Assembly (NCBI RefSeq): GCF_905171765.1
Contig: NC_053398.1
Span: 46,530,323 to 46,594,322, forward strand
Length of the DNA: 64,000 nucleotides
Source: Bufo bufo
Taxonomy: Eukaryota; Chordata; Amphibia; Anura; Bufonidae
Direction of reading: 5' to 3'
The position numbers and the translations under genes are program-made. This document shows positions 1 to 11,126 of the stretch, piece after piece. Under the pieces are notes generated by a model that was not told the DNA's origin, searched no databases, and saw only the letters and a program-made list of their open reading frames with translations. Position 1 is the stretch's first letter, and the number at the start of each line of letters is the position of its first letter.

Positions 1-76
1 GGCCATCCAGGTCTTCCTCATCGTACTCCACTGCTGGTTCCATCCTGCTGCTGTCAGGGACGCTGTACTGGGACAT
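1..76 (-). CDS. Gag N-terminus of a Gypsy-like LTR retrotransposon (partial, runs off left edge)
   Basis: The minus strand has an ATG at 74-76 followed by 25 open codons up to the window edge, beginning MSQYSVPDSSRMEPAV and becoming acidic. It lies 91 bases downstream of the LTR end at 168, the usual place for the first Gag codon. Only the start of the protein is present, so no domain can be named. The Gypsy assignment is inferred from LTR structure and spacing. It could belong to another LTR superfamily. The rest of the element lies outside the window. Confidence 0.5.
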   Translation of the reverse strand, partial: MSQYSVPDSSRMEPAVEYDEEDLDG

Positions 77-167
77 GCGTTGCCCTCAAATTGTAATTCC
101 AGGGAATGATGTTTCTTTGTAGCTGTCCTTCTGGGCTGTGAGAATGATCCCGCCGCTTGCCACCAAT

Positions 168-689
168 TGTAACGGCATACAAGGGAATGCTCCAAACTCT
201 GAACGGAACCTCATGAATAGCTGCTAGCAGACGAATAGGAAACGCACCCAATCTGGTTAAACTCCTAGAAATCAGTCTCTAACAGCATACAGTGAATCCC
301 CCCCAAGAACGAGACGAGGCTCCGTGTTGAGGGTCAAGCAGTGGTCACCCAGAGCTGTGCATTTTATTGATCTTATATAACATTGGTACACATCAGTACA
401 ACCCACTGGGTTTTGTAAAAACAACCAATAACCACGTACAATACAGTAAAACACTACCACACAAAATCCTCCCCTCTGCCTGTGATATAATTATGGTACA
501 ATGGGTTGATGTAATTATCACAGGCAGGAGAATACACAATGTCCTCTGTCCTGGAGACAACCGAGGAGTAAGTCAATTATCTCTCAGGACAAAGGGAAAT
601 CGCCAATACACATGTGGAGACAATAGGACAGACATCACCACTCAAACATACAATGTCCCACCCTTTACAGTACACATAGACATTTAACA
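168..689 (-). mobile_element. 5' LTR of a Gypsy-like retrotransposon
   Basis: Read on the minus strand this 522-bp segment starts TGTTAAATG and ends CCGTTACA. Inside are TATATAAG (about 371-379) and, just downstream, AATAAA (363-368), the expected promoter and polyadenylation order. Directly after the LTR end comes TTGGTGGCAAGCGG, placed as a tRNA primer-binding site would be, and then the Gag start. The partner LTR is outside the window. It sits in the third-exon side of the DRD4 locus, in opposite orientation to nothing else nearby (same strand as DRD4). Confidence 0.7.
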
Positions 690-869
690 TATCCCAAAAT
701 GGCACGAATTAGACCAGGGGTTCAAAAGTTAGTAAAAGTCCTTTGTGAACAAAGGAAGCATGGCTGATGAGAGGGCCCATAATCTTGGGGCAAGAGGCTG
801 GCAACCAGGCCCCTCCAAAACCCAGTGGCGAGGTTAGTTTCGCCACACCCACCATGATGTGTCGCAGTA

Positions 870-1236
870 TAAAATGCCCCTATACAGAGCCCCCATATAA
901 AATACCCATTCTTTGGGGCCTCAGTAGATGCCCCCATAGTGCCCCTCATTTAAAATACCCCTCTTTGTGGCCTCACTAGATGGCCCCATAGTGCCCCCTA
1001 ATAATGTGCCAGTAAGAAGTGCCCCCATAGTGCGCCCAATAATGTGCCAGTAAGAAGTGCCCCCATAGATGACCCCCAATAATGTGCCAGTAAGTGCCCC
1101 CCAATCATGTGCCAGTAAGAAGTGCCCCCCATAGATGCCCCCAATAATGTGCTAGTAAGAAGTGCCCCTCCATAGATGTCCCCCCAATCATGTGCCAGTA
1201 ACAAGTGCCCCCCAATCATGTGCCCCCAGAGCACTC
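870..1236. repeat. Degenerate tandem repeat rich in GCCCCCATAG / AATAATGTGCCAGTAAG
   Basis: Units of roughly 30-45 bases with the core AATAATGTGCCAGTAAG followed by AAGTGCCCCCATAG repeat about eight times with indels. A shorter block with the same TAATAATGCCCCCATAG flavour occurs at 13625-13790, so this is a dispersed minisatellite-like family. Reading frames across it are by-products of the repeat. Confidence 0.75.
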
Positions 1237-2904
1237 CTCTCCTGTATTGTATCATATAAAAAAAATTAACTCACATACGGTACTTATCTCCATCAGGCTA
1301 GCAGCGATGCGATGCAAGCCCCTTCTGGCCTGTGTCCTGCTCTGTACGACTTAGGGGGCCCGATGACGTCATCGCGCTGCCGGCATCGGCGTCTGATAGG
1401 CTGAAACCCTAGTGTCTGCAGCCTATCTGAACTGGGGAAGGGAGACGCCTTTCCCCTGCACTGCAGCACATCCATCTGTATAGCTGTCCTGAGGACGGCG
1501 ATAAAGAGGACTATGGAGATGAGCACTTCCACAACAAAAGCACTCATCTCCCTGTGCCCTGCCACTGCCGCCCCCCACTTGTCACTAGTGCCACTCTGCC
1601 TTAGGTGATCGCCTCACCTCGCCTAATTGGCGGTGCAGCCCTGCATGTCTGGAACATTAAACCCCAGCTGCATAGAGTCATACTGCTGGTTTAGTGGCCT
1701 GAAACCTACTGTCAGGTTCCCATTAAATAAGATCACAGAAATTATATGTCATACACTTGTAATATTATGTAGCTTGCATGTGCAGTACGGTAGAAGCTCT
1801 GAACACGAGCAACCAAATGAAAAGGTCAAACACTCCTTTCTGGAGGACGAATCAACATTATCAGCCAGGAAAAGCCTGATGGCTTAATGTTAGACGGCCA
1901 GATCTTACATAATTTCAGGACTTTGCCAGTCTAAAACATTTCAGGAACCTGAAATACTCAGAACCCCTATGAGTGTTACCAACTACTTTTTTATAAAGAC
2001 TGGGAGTCTGATAACACTGTATTAGGGAACTGCTATTGATGCCACTCATATGTTCTCTGAAGGGGTTGTAAGAAATTAGAAAAAAGTTAACAGTCTTCCA
2101 CAAAGAATTTCATTCTTGGTTATAGGCTTTGTGTGCATTGCTCAGCCCTTTTCACTTGAAAGTACAAGACATAGCCCATGGACAAGGGGTGCTGTATGTG
2201 TTGTATCTTTTTCTAATCCAAGACAACCTCTTTACAGTCCTTGGCCTGAGGTCACGTTCATATTTTTGGTTGAATGATGAAGGAAAACCTACTGCTGGGT
2301 GTTTGGCTCCTGATCTTTGATCATTACATTCAAGCTTCCCTTTAGAACAAGCTTCCCTTTATTATCACTGTCCTTTGCTTTGTCTTGAGAACCACTTGTG
2401 ATATTTGCTGGAAATCTGAGATGGAAGCAGGAAACTGCCGCCTCCTCCCTCCTAGAAATTTCTATGCCTCTAACTTTCTGCCCCCTATGTCTATCTGCCA
2501 CTTTTGGAACCCTCATAACAAGAGAAGATCCTCTGAGAACTTAAAAAGTGTAATCTCATTTTAAGGATGATATCAGTGCTCATTTTATTTAAGAAAGTAC
2601 TCTAAGTGCATCAGCTGGATTGTTCTTTTTACTTAAATCCTTTTCATAGTTACTAAGAGATCAAAAGGGATTAAAGACACGGGGAAAGATTGAATGACCT
2701 TAACACACAGCAGAGATCAAGCAAAATGTAGCGTTGGATTTTCTTTACTGACGGTCTCGTAACATAAAATATATATTGTGGAAGACGAACGTAAGAGGCA
2801 ATGATCTAATGTGTCCTCTACTGAGAACTTGGCTGATGAAATAATGCTTCAGTTCTGTGCAGTTCTATCCCTCAAATGTTTAAACCTCATTTTAATCTCT
2901 ATTA
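1237..2904. other. Non-coding DRD4 intronic sequence, no gene seen
   Basis: This lies downstream of DRD4 exon 2 on the minus strand, so it is intron 2. I searched both strands by eye for the third D4 exon and did not see it. The first 350 bases are GC-richer and repeat-like, the rest is AT-rich and unremarkable. Confidence 0.5.
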
Positions 2905-3150
2905 GTGCTCATGCACATGACCGATGATGGCCAGTGTCCCAATTGTGACCCGCAAACAACACTTGAATGGGTCTGCAATCCGGATGGTTTTCTGTCTGTG
3001 CCTCCGCACCACAAAAAAAACTTAACTATTTTTTTGCGATGTGGATGGATCACGGACCCATTCAAGTTGATGGTGCCCGTGAATTGGGGACCGCAATTTG
3101 CAGTCCCCAATGCACGGAACGGACGGCACATGGCGAAAAAGAGCTATATT
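2905..3150. mobile_element. One-ended fragment of the Harbinger-like MITE family
   Basis: It begins right after a TTA with GTGCTCATGCACATGACC and then has the internal motifs common to the family: GGTCTGCAATCCGGAT-like, GACCCATTCAAGT and GCGGTCC-like words. Similar one-ended copies are at 6524, 11620 and 14323. The opposite end is not recognisable. Confidence 0.6.
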
Positions 3151-3381
3151 CTCTGTATAGGGCCAACAATTTTATCAATGTAGATAAGAATCCAAGAAGT
3201 AAGTATTTAAATAAAATTTCCCCATAACTTTCAATGTACCTAGTAAATATAAGGTCTTCATTGCCACTAAATGATTTGGTGACGAATCAGCAGTTGCCTC
3301 CACTACATGTAGAGGAAAGTAATAATGACAACACAGAGGACTTGTGAATTTGTTGTGAATTCACATTTCAGGATCACTTAC

Positions 3382-3494
3382 CTGTCCACACTGATAGCAC
3401 AGAGGTTGAAAATGGAGGCAGTGCACAGCATGACATCCATGGTCATTAGGATATCACAGAAGACAAAACCAAGTGTCCACACCCCTCCTAGAAA
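3382..3494 (-). CDS. DRD4: Dopamine receptor D4-like, exon 2
   Basis: This 113-bp exon encodes end-of-TM2/ECL1 and TM3 of an aminergic [14 protein letters not shown], then [17 protein letters not shown] and NLCAISVDR. It contains the ECL1 cysteine that pairs with ECL2, the TM3 aspartate that binds the amine of dopamine (in MTMDVML), and the start of the DR(Y/F) motif. The acceptor is TTGCAG ending at 3495 and the donor GTAAGT starts at 3381. Exon 1 ends in phase 0 and this exon opens in phase 0 with a continuous alignment to D4 receptors, whose human exon 2 is also 113 bp. The exon ends in phase 2 in the conserved Arg codon. The protein is a Gi/o-coupled plasma-membrane receptor that lowers cAMP. 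Exons 3 onward are off the left edge. Confidence 0.95.
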
Positions 3495-3573
3495 CTGCAA
3501 TAGATATAAACGATTAGCACAGATATAGAGAGGAGAATCTAGTAAAGTACATGACATGCAATGACATGAGGCA

Positions 3574-3579
3574 TGTCTG

Positions 3580-3616
<37 letters not shown>
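3574..3616. repeat. (TCTA)n microsatellite
   Basis: About ten uninterrupted TCTA units follow a TGTCTG lead. It lies 80 bases upstream of DRD4 exon 2, inside intron 1, and is likely length-polymorphic. Confidence 0.95.
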
Positions 3617-3617
<1 letters not shown>

Positions 3618-4048
3618 CTGTCTCCTACCATTACTTCATTACTATAATATATACACAAAATATAGGGACAAAAGTATTGAAACACCTAGATATTACACCT
3701 ACAGGATTTTTTAGGACATCCCATTCTAATATGGAATTGCCCTCCACCTTTTTGCAGCTAAAAGAGCTTCCACTCTTCTGGGAAGGCTTTCTAAACGATT
3801 TTGGAATGTGTCTGAGGAAATTTTTGGCCATTCAACAAGAAGAGCATTTGTGAGGTCAGACACTGAGGTTGGACAGAAGGACCTGGCTTGCAAGCTCCGT
3901 TCTGGTTCATCCCAAATGTGTTGGATGGGGTTGAGGTCAGGGATCTGTGCAGCTAGTCAAGTGTTTCCACAACAAATTCACCCAACCATGTCTTCATAGA
4001 CCTTGCTTTGTGCACTGGGGCTTTCCCCAAACTGTTCCCACAAAGTTA

Positions 4049-4577
4049 GGATGGGTTCATATGACGTTTTTCACATTTGCTTAAAGGGGTTGTCTCATCA
4101 TGGACAATGGGGGCATATCGCTAGGATATGCCCTCATTGTCTTATAGGTGCGGGTCCCACCACTGGGACCCGCACCTATATCGAGAACGAGGTCCTGCAA
4201 GTGAAGCTGGCTCGGCTATTTCCGTCAGCCCCATAGAAATGAATGGGAGCGGGGGCTGCGCATGCGTGGTATGCTCCCATTTACTTCTATGGAAGCTGGC
4301 TTGGTGGTGGTCGGACTGGAGTCCTACAGCCACCACCTTGCGGGGCTCCGTTCTCGATATAGGTGCAGGTCCTAGCGATATGACCCCATTGTCCACTATG
4401 AGACAACCCCTTTAATGTATACAAAAATGTATATATAAAATGGATGCCTCAGACTGATGCCATACAGTTAACATATACATTTTTTTGTGCACTATACAGG
4501 ATACAAAAGCGTAGCACACCACTTTTATTCCAACGTATACATCACACGGATGGGAAAAACGTGATGTGAACCCACCC
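4049..4577. mobile_element. MITE with TTA duplication inserted in the Tc1 relic
   Basis: Termini GGATGGGTTCATATGACG and the inverse of CGTGATGTGAACCCACCC are inverted repeats, flanked by TTA at 4046-4048 and 4578-4580. Removing the element and one TTA joins CACAAAGTTA to GAAACATACAATTG, the expected uninterrupted Tc1 sequence. A 3-bp TTA/TAA target is characteristic of PIF/Harbinger elements. No coding capacity is visible. Confidence 0.85.
4085..4411. mobile_element. TTAA-target MITE nested inside the previous MITE
   Basis: It is flanked by TTAA at 4081-4084 and 4412-4415. Ends AGGGGTTGTCTCATCATGG and the inverse of CCACTATGAGACAACCCCT are long inverted repeats, and the inner sequence also folds back (CGATATAGG-type words in both orientations). 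TTAA duplication fits piggyBac or Kolobok mobilisation; which one cannot be decided here. Confidence 0.85.
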
Positions 4578-5352
4578 TTAGAAACATACAATTGTCTAAA
4601 ATGTCTTGGTATGCTGAAGCATTAAGATGTCCCTTCACTGGAACTAAGGGGCCTAGGCCAACCCTTCAAAACACATAGCATAGCATTTTTCCTCCTCCAT
4701 CAAACTTTACAGGTGGCACAATGCAGTCAGGCAGGTAACGTTCTCCAGGAATTCGCGAAAGCCAGACGTCAGTAAGAGAAGTGTGATTTATGACTCCACA
4801 GAACATATTTCCACTGCTCCAGAGTAGCGGTGCGGCATACTTTACTCCACTCCATCCGACGCTTGGTGATGTAAGGCTTCCGTGTAGCTGGTTATGGAAG
4901 CCCATGCCATAAAGCTCCTGGAGCATAGTTTTGTGCCGATGTTAATGCCAGAGGAGGTTTGGACTCTGCAGTTATTAAGTAAGCAGAGCATTGGCGACTA
5001 TGCACTATGCTCCTCAGCATTCAGCGACCTCGCTCTGTAACTTTACATGGTCTCCGCTTCATGGCTGAGTTGCTGTGGTTTGTAAATCTTTCAACTTTGC
5101 AATGATACCAATCATTGTGGAATATCTAGGAGGGATGACATTTCACAAACTGACTTGTTACAATGGTGGCATACTATTACAGGAGCACTCTCAAATTTAG
5201 TGAGTTCTGTAGGGCACGCCATTCTTTCAGAAATGTTTGTAAAGGCAGACTGCATGGCTAGGGCCTGGATTTTATACACCTGTGGCAATGGCACTAAATG
5301 AAAAACAAATTCACTGATTAAGAGGAATGTCACAATACTTTGGCTATATAGT

Positions 5353-6520
5353 TATCTGTGTGTACTCATTAAGGGAGATTTACTAAGCAAAATATGATAG
5401 AATTCTGACTCACTTTACAGCAAAAAACTAGTGTGCATGCCTTGAATCAGATTTATTTTTATTTGGTCAAGCATGTGTGTCTTTTCAGTGGGCAGAGAGA
5501 AGAAAGCCGCTGCCATACACATCTGGCTGTGGCTTACAGTGATGGTCAGTTCGCAGTGTTTGCCAGCACACACATGTGGGCTGCCATCTTTAGTAAGGTA
5601 GACTCACCCGTCCGGCGATGCACAAGTAAGCCCCTACCTGTGCCTGTGCCGGGAGCCGGTCTGAAATCAAATGCAGTCACCGGGAGCCTTCATCGGCCTG
5701 TTCTCAACACTACATGTTAGGTCTTTTTGAATCATCTTGATCAAGGTAAAATCAAACACCTGGCCTGGATCTTTAAACTACATATATCATTCACACAATG
5801 CGTTATTGAATGAACAGTTACCCCCATTATATCATGGATCTATAAAATATAACTTCCCATTATTTTTAGCATACCATTATTCTTAACTACATATATCGCT
5901 ATTTAGAACATATGTCGATATATTTCATTGTTACTTTTAAATTCTCCATTTACTTGGACTTTACCAGAAATTCCAAGTATATCTTTATACTTGCGACCTA
6001 TTTCGCATCAGCCGCATATATTATATTTAATTTATACCACTAGATGGTTAATGCAGTTACATTTCCTAGTTTGTAATCATGATTGCATCTAGCACTTCTA
6101 ATCACAGTCTCATTCACACCTTGTGTCTCATTCATCTGGAAGACAACCTTATTACAATTGTTTAACCATGAGATCATATGGCAATCTGTTATATTACACA
6201 CATAATTGTGCTAATAATAAAAGTGTGTAAAAACTAAATGTAAAAAATATATATATACCGTATATATAGAAAAAATAAAAAATAATACAATAATGTGTAC
6301 CCTAATTCTTATGCTACTACCCTGATTCTTTTGTTCTATATTATTCGATTTTATTTTATAATTAACTGCTATTGCACATAATGTTTTCAAAGCTTGGAAT
6401 CAAAGATTAGCTCATCAGCTGCTTCCTATTACCCTTTCAGCTTTCACTTCTTTTCGTCATCCGAGTCTTCTACACTCTTTTCTCTAATGTGGTTCACACT
6501 CACACTGCATTATATAGTTT
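5353..6520. other. AT-rich intron 1 sequence, no gene
   Basis: Apart from the half-MITE at 5538-5712, this is AT-rich sequence with a short TA-rich run near 6244-6265. No splice-flanked exon or structured repeat stands out. Confidence 0.5.
5538..5712. repeat. Half copy of the CAGTGATGGCC palindromic hAT MITE
   Basis: The run AGTGATGGTCAGTTCGCAG ... GGGCTGCCATCTT ... CCGGCGATGCACA ... ATGCAGTCACCGGGAGC matches one arm of the complete element at 55525-55835 with scattered substitutions. The second arm is missing here. Confidence 0.8.
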
Positions 6521-6523
6521 TAA

Positions 6524-6782
6524 GGCCTCCTGCACACGAACGTGTGCGCCCCGTGGTCGTGCTGCGGCCCGCAAAATGTGGGCCGCAATGCACGAGCACA
6601 GTCCGTGGGGCAGCCGCAGCGGATCGCGGACCCATTCACTTTAAAGGGTCAGCGATCCGGCCGTTCCGCAAAAAGATAGGACATGTTCTATCTTTTTGCG
6701 AAACGGAAGTACGGGGCGAAACCCCACGGAAGCACTCCGTAGTGCTTCCGTAGGGTTCCGTTCTGTGCTTCCGTTCCGCAAC
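6524..6782. mobile_element. One-ended Harbinger-like MITE fragment
   Basis: TAA followed by GGCCTCCTGCACACGAACGTG, then CGGACCCATTCACTTTAAAG, a local inverted repeat around AAAAAGATAGGACATG / CATGTTCTATCTTTTT, and GGAAGC-rich words. It matches the family at 11620 and 14323. Frames across it are spurious. Confidence 0.7.
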
Positions 6783-6984
6783 CTTTGAGCAATTCTTGTT
6801 TTCAAAGCTCTTTTTGATCGTCCAATGTACTGTTGTGTATTATTTGCACTTGGTTTGATGCCGTAGGGTAAACGGTGACTGAGCTCCACAATAGCTGGTG
6901 AGCATCCTCAAATTTGTAATAATCCAATGTAGGCCTGCAGGTGGCAGCACTAAATTGCAATCTACTGAATCTTCTACTTATCAA

Positions 6985-7743
6985 TGGATTTATTTCCATT
7001 AATAAATAGAAGTGGAAGTCTAACAATTGCAAGTTGTTAGGCCCTTGGGGTCCTACAAAAAAAGTAGAAAGAAATGTAAAATAAATATAAAAAAAATATA
7101 TAAATTCAAATAATCCCCCCTTTCCGCACGTAAAAATAAAAATAAACAATCAAAAAATATATACTAACATAGGCATCGCTCCATCTGAAAACGAGCATAC
7201 TATTAAAATCTAACAATATTTATTCCTCATGGCGAACGGCATAACGAGAAAAAATCTATCACACTCCAGAATGGTATCAATAAAAACTATAGATCGTCCC
7301 ACAAAAAAATTAGCCCACAAACAGCTCGTAGACATAACTATAAAAAAATGATGGGGGCCAGAATATGGCGAAAAGAAAGAAAAATCATTTTTCCAAAGTT
7401 TTTATTTTTTTCCCACTGTTAAAACACAAGAAAAACTAGATAAATGTGCAATCGTTGTAATCGTACAGACCCAGAGAATGAAGGACATGGCTCAGTTTTA
7501 ACGTATTGGGAACAATATAAAAACAAATTCCACACCTTTTTGAATTTGTTTCCATCTACCGACTACATTGTATGTAATAGTAAATGGTGCCATTACAAAG
7601 TACAACTTGTCCCCTAAAAATAAAAAAATAAAAAAAACTGATACGGATATGCGAACGGAAAAATAAAAAAAGTTATGGCTCGGGGAAGGCAGAGAGTAAA
7701 AAATGAAAACGCAAAAATGAGAAATTGCAAGGTCCTGAAGGGG
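6985..7743. mobile_element. Right portion of a TTAA-target non-coding element
   Basis: AT-rich sequence ending GGTCCTGAAGGGG followed by TTAA at 7744-7747. The ending matches the right end of the large element at 23301-27233 (AAATCGGCCTGGT...GAAGGGGG-TTAA). The left end is not identified, so the start is approximate. Confidence 0.55.
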
Positions 7744-7747
7744 TTAA

Positions 7748-8338
7748 ATTGTAGGTTGTTCACTGACGATACACTAATGCAACCAAGCTGAACAAGAAGT
7801 GGGGATTAAGGAAAAGTGTCTAATATGTCTAGTGAGATCACACAGTGTATATCACTAGGATAATTTTTTTGCATCTCCTGCCTGTCTGGTCTTGTCTAAA
7901 TGTAGTCTGTAATAGTAATACATTTCACCCAATATTTACAAACCTCAACTAAAAATGCAGCCGTTACTAGCCATGTACTGACTTTGTATATCAAATATCA
8001 GTAAGGAATTTCCAAGGGAATTTTATAAAAATGTTTATACTTTTGTCTAGTATTTTTTTGTTTTGTTATTACGACCTAACCAGATAAGGTAATTATTAGG
8101 ATTGCATTTCCCTTGAATCCTTACTATATTGATACCTAATATAGCTATAAAATATCTTATACATTTATAAAAGAGATACCCGCAGATAATGTACCACCAA
8201 AATGCACACCATGCCACAGCAGAGTAATTGTCTCCTCATGCTATCTGATATGTGCAGATTGTTAAATATAACATACAGTATATTACTTAAAATGAAAAAC
8301 ACCTACACCCCCCCCAAAAAAAAAAAGTTAGAGTAAGA
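7748..8338. other. Intron 1 sequence, no feature seen
   Basis: AT-rich, unique-looking sequence of DRD4 intron 1. No coding or structural signal was found. Confidence 0.4.
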
Positions 8339-8341
8339 TTA

Positions 8342-8806
8342 GGCCTCTTTCACATGACCGTTTTTCTTTTTCCGTTTATGGGCCGTTTTTTGCGTTCCGT
8401 ATATGGAACCATTCATTTCAATGGTTCTGCAAAAAAAAAACTGAATGTACTCCGTATGTATTCCGTTTCCGTATTTCCGTTTTTCCGTTCCGTTGAAAGA
8501 TAGAACATGTCCTATTATTGCCCACAAATCACGTTCCGTGGCTCAATTCAAGTCAATGGGTCATCAAAAAAATCGGAACTCATACGGAAATGCATCCGTA
8601 TGTCTTCCGTATTCGTTCCGTTTTTGCGGAACCATCTATTGAAAATGTTATGCCCAGTCCAATTTTTTCTATGTAATTACTGTATACGCCATACGGAAAA
8701 ACGGAACAGAAATAGAAAGACAACGGAAACAAAAAACGGAACAACGGATCCGTGAAAAACAGACCGCAAAACACTGAAAAATCCATACGGTCGTGTGAAA
8801 GAAGCC
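8342..8806. mobile_element. Complete Harbinger-like MITE next to DRD4 exon 1
   Basis: Flanked by TTA (8339-8341 and 8807-8809), with termini GGCCTCTTTCACATGACCG and the inverse of CGGTCGTGTGAAAGAAGCC. The interior is made of CCGTAT / ATACGGA words in both orientations, giving a foldback. It lies in intron 1 only 122 bases from the exon 1 donor site. TIR and 3-bp TTA target fit PIF/Harbinger. Confidence 0.88.
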
Positions 8807-8928
8807 TTACACTGCTTTCTATTACATTGCAAAACTATATCACCTGTCTTCTCCTCCAGATTTAAAGCAATATCTAGGTTTCTATGAGGTGTGCACTGTA
8901 TACATTCAGATAATACATTCGGACTTAC

Positions 8929-9168
8929 CTCTGTGTATACATACAGTGGCAACACCAATACAGCCAGGAGAAGGTCAGCCACTGCCAAGCTCACAATGAA
9001 ATAGTTGGTAGTAGTTTTCAAAGCTTTCTCTGTACAGACACTAAGACACACCAATACATTTCCACAGATTATAAACACAATCAGTATGAGCCCAAAGAAC
9101 AAGGCCAGAAAGTTATAATGTGTGTCTTCTGAGGGCTCAGAAGTTTGGTTGGAGATGTTCTTCAGCAT
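8929..9168 (-). CDS. DRD4: Dopamine receptor D4-like, exon 1 (start codon to TM2)
   Basis: ATG at 9166-9168 follows an in-frame TAG six codons upstream, so this is the first usable Met, with G at -3. The 80 codons encode an extracellular N-terminus with two N-glycosylation sequons (NIS, NQT), TM1 with the conserved GNVLV Asn (residue 37), the intracellular segment [18 protein letters not shown] and TM2 with LAVAD Asp (residue 65, the sodium-site Asp 2.50), ending VLPLYVYTE. The donor GTAAGT starts at 8928; reading beyond it is intron. The [21 protein letters not shown] pattern is specific to D4 receptors. The open frame into the intron should not be taken as protein. Confidence 0.96.
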
Positions 9169-10791
9169 GGCTTCCTGACAATACTATATTCACTGTCCCA
9201 TCAAAGCAGAAGACTGTAGATCAGACAGGATCTTGGTCAGTCTTCTTCTTCTTCCTTTGTTTTCTAGAAAGAACTGTTTTTCCCGTGGAGAATTCATCCG
9301 TTCTTCTCACTTTTGTAGATGTTCTCATGGGTAAGGTCATAAGTATCTTGTCCTTGATTTCAGAGATTTGTAGACTACTCTAGGTCTTTTATTCATTCTT
9401 TCGGTCTGTGTCCCAGATGTTTTGCTCATAAAGACCACACAGACTAATTCTTACTGACATGGAGTTAAAGTTGACTTTGTGGAACCACATATTGATGCAC
9501 AGGGATGACTTTGTTGGAGATACATGTCCAAGCGTCAAACACCATGAAGGGTGCAGGGTCTTGAAGGATAAAGGTTCATGTCCTTAATTGTCTCCATTAT
9601 GACTTTGGGGTAGGCAGGAGAGGAATTCTTTCTCTCCCTCTGAAGAACTGAATGATCCCAAGGTGATTAATTTGCAAGTGGGTCGCGTCCAGGAGAAGAA
9701 AGCCGATTAAGGTAGAGAGGGTTTGTCCAGGAGCTGCTCCAATCAGCACAGCGATCTGGGAAGTGCTCACATCCAACACAAAGCTCAGCTTAGATGTGAA
9801 TGTGACAGTACAGGGAGGGAGCCTGATCTGTGTCTGAGAGCACCTGGGCTCCACACATTATCTATAGCATGCAGACATCAGTTACACCTTCTGAGCTCAC
9901 ATTGACATGTTGCTTGTCATGCAGAATTTGAAGATTACACAGTATAACACTTAGGAAATATCCAGTCTTCTGCACATTATGGGGTTAATCCAGCAGCCAC
10001 CCAAAGAATGCAAGGTTAATGAGAATAAGAAATGTAGGCAGCAAACTGTAGTACACAATGCAGAAGGAATTAATGAGGGTAGATGTGGAAGTCTAAGAGT
10101 GTATGAATGGGGTGAGAGGTTTTAGTGGTGAAGCTGCTGGAGGTGTGAACTGAGCAGCTGGGGGGTAATAAACTGTCTCCAAGTCTGGTGTTCTCTACTG
10201 TCTATGCTACAAAAATCCCATATTACATTATAATAATAAGTAGGAATGATCAGGATAATACTATCATGAAGCCTTCTAAATGAAATTGTGTGGCCAGTCT
10301 CCTCTGTTCATGAAGGTGTTAAATGTGTCATTTTAGGATTCCAGACTGGCAGAGCTCCACAAGGATACAGATCAGCAGCTGACAGTATGCTCACATTTTC
10401 CCATCTATGATATACATGTCAATTGTGCTTCTCGAGCCTGGCATAAACACACTAGATTGGACCTTTTGATCTTCTCTTAAAGGGGTATCGGTAATGTAAA
10501 TTTATTAACTCCTGGGGGAAAAAAACAAAAAACAGCATATTGAAAGTATTTGATCTTTATTTACAATAAATATACTAATAAAAACCAGTAAAAATTGGCA
10601 GTACATAGAGAAAGATACCCCTCCCCGGAGGCTAATCATACAAAAATACACAGCAAAAAATATATTATTACAAACATCGGATGGGTGGACTCACTATACA
10701 TGGAACAGTATAGTCACACAAGAACCCATATGCGTAAAGACAGATATATATATATATTGATATAACATTAAGTATTGTCTGACAGCACTTA
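9169..10791. other. Upstream flank / 5' region of DRD4
   Basis: On the minus strand this precedes the DRD4 start codon and should hold the 5' UTR and promoter. I see a CTT-rich stretch near 9240-9260 but no CpG island or convincing TATA box, so the transcription start is not placed. The part beyond about 10480 resembles AT-rich interspersed repeat. Confidence 0.5.
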
Positions 10792-11123
10792 GGCTACTTT
10801 CACATCTGCGTTTTTGCTGGATCCGGCAGGGGTCAGCAAAAACGCTTCCGTCTGTATAATACACCCGGCTGCATCCGTAATGTCAATGGGTGACAGATCC
10901 GTGTTCTTTTGTGTCCATTGTGTGTCATGCCGGATCCATCTTGCTTCGCATCCTTTGCCGGACAGCAGTTTTCTGTCCGGTATGGGAACGAAACCAAATG
11001 GAAAGGAATGCATTCTGGTGCACTCTGTTCTGTTCAGTTCGGTTTTAACCCTATGGACAAGGAATTGAGATCCTATGACGGATCTCAATACCGGAAAGGA
11101 GAAACGCTGATGTGAAAGTAGCC
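10792..11123. mobile_element. Complete Harbinger-like MITE
   Basis: TTA at 10789-10791 and 11124-11126 flank GGCTACTTTCACATCTGCG and the inverse of CGCTGATGTGAAAGTAGCC. The interior has CCGGATCC / GGATCCGG-type palindromic words and folds back on itself. Confidence 0.88.
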
Positions 11124-11126
11124 TTA

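Larger units (their letters stand above)
3661..5352 (-). pseudogene. Degenerate Tc1-like transposon with broken transposase
   Basis: Ends carry GGGACAAAAGTATTGAAACACC on the left and the inverse of CCAAAGTATTGTGACAT on the right, a typical Tc1 end pair; exact ends are approximate. The minus strand encodes pieces of a DDE transposase: a start near 5245 (MQSAFTNISERMACPTEL), then [27 protein letters not shown] and GGGKM. Stops and shifts break the frame throughout. It is interrupted at 4046 by a MITE (see next entry). The host site reads continuously once that MITE is removed. The element lies in DRD4 intron 1 on the same strand as the receptor. Confidence 0.85.

Noticed and set aside
1..3381. 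DRD4 exon 3 expected downstream of exon 2
   Set aside because: No TM4-TM5 receptor sequence was found on the minus strand; it must lie outside the window.
8677..8928. Extension of the DRD4 exon 1 frame downstream of TYE-VYTE
   Set aside because: A perfect GTAAGT donor ends the exon at 8929 and exon 2 continues the receptor; the extension enters a MITE.
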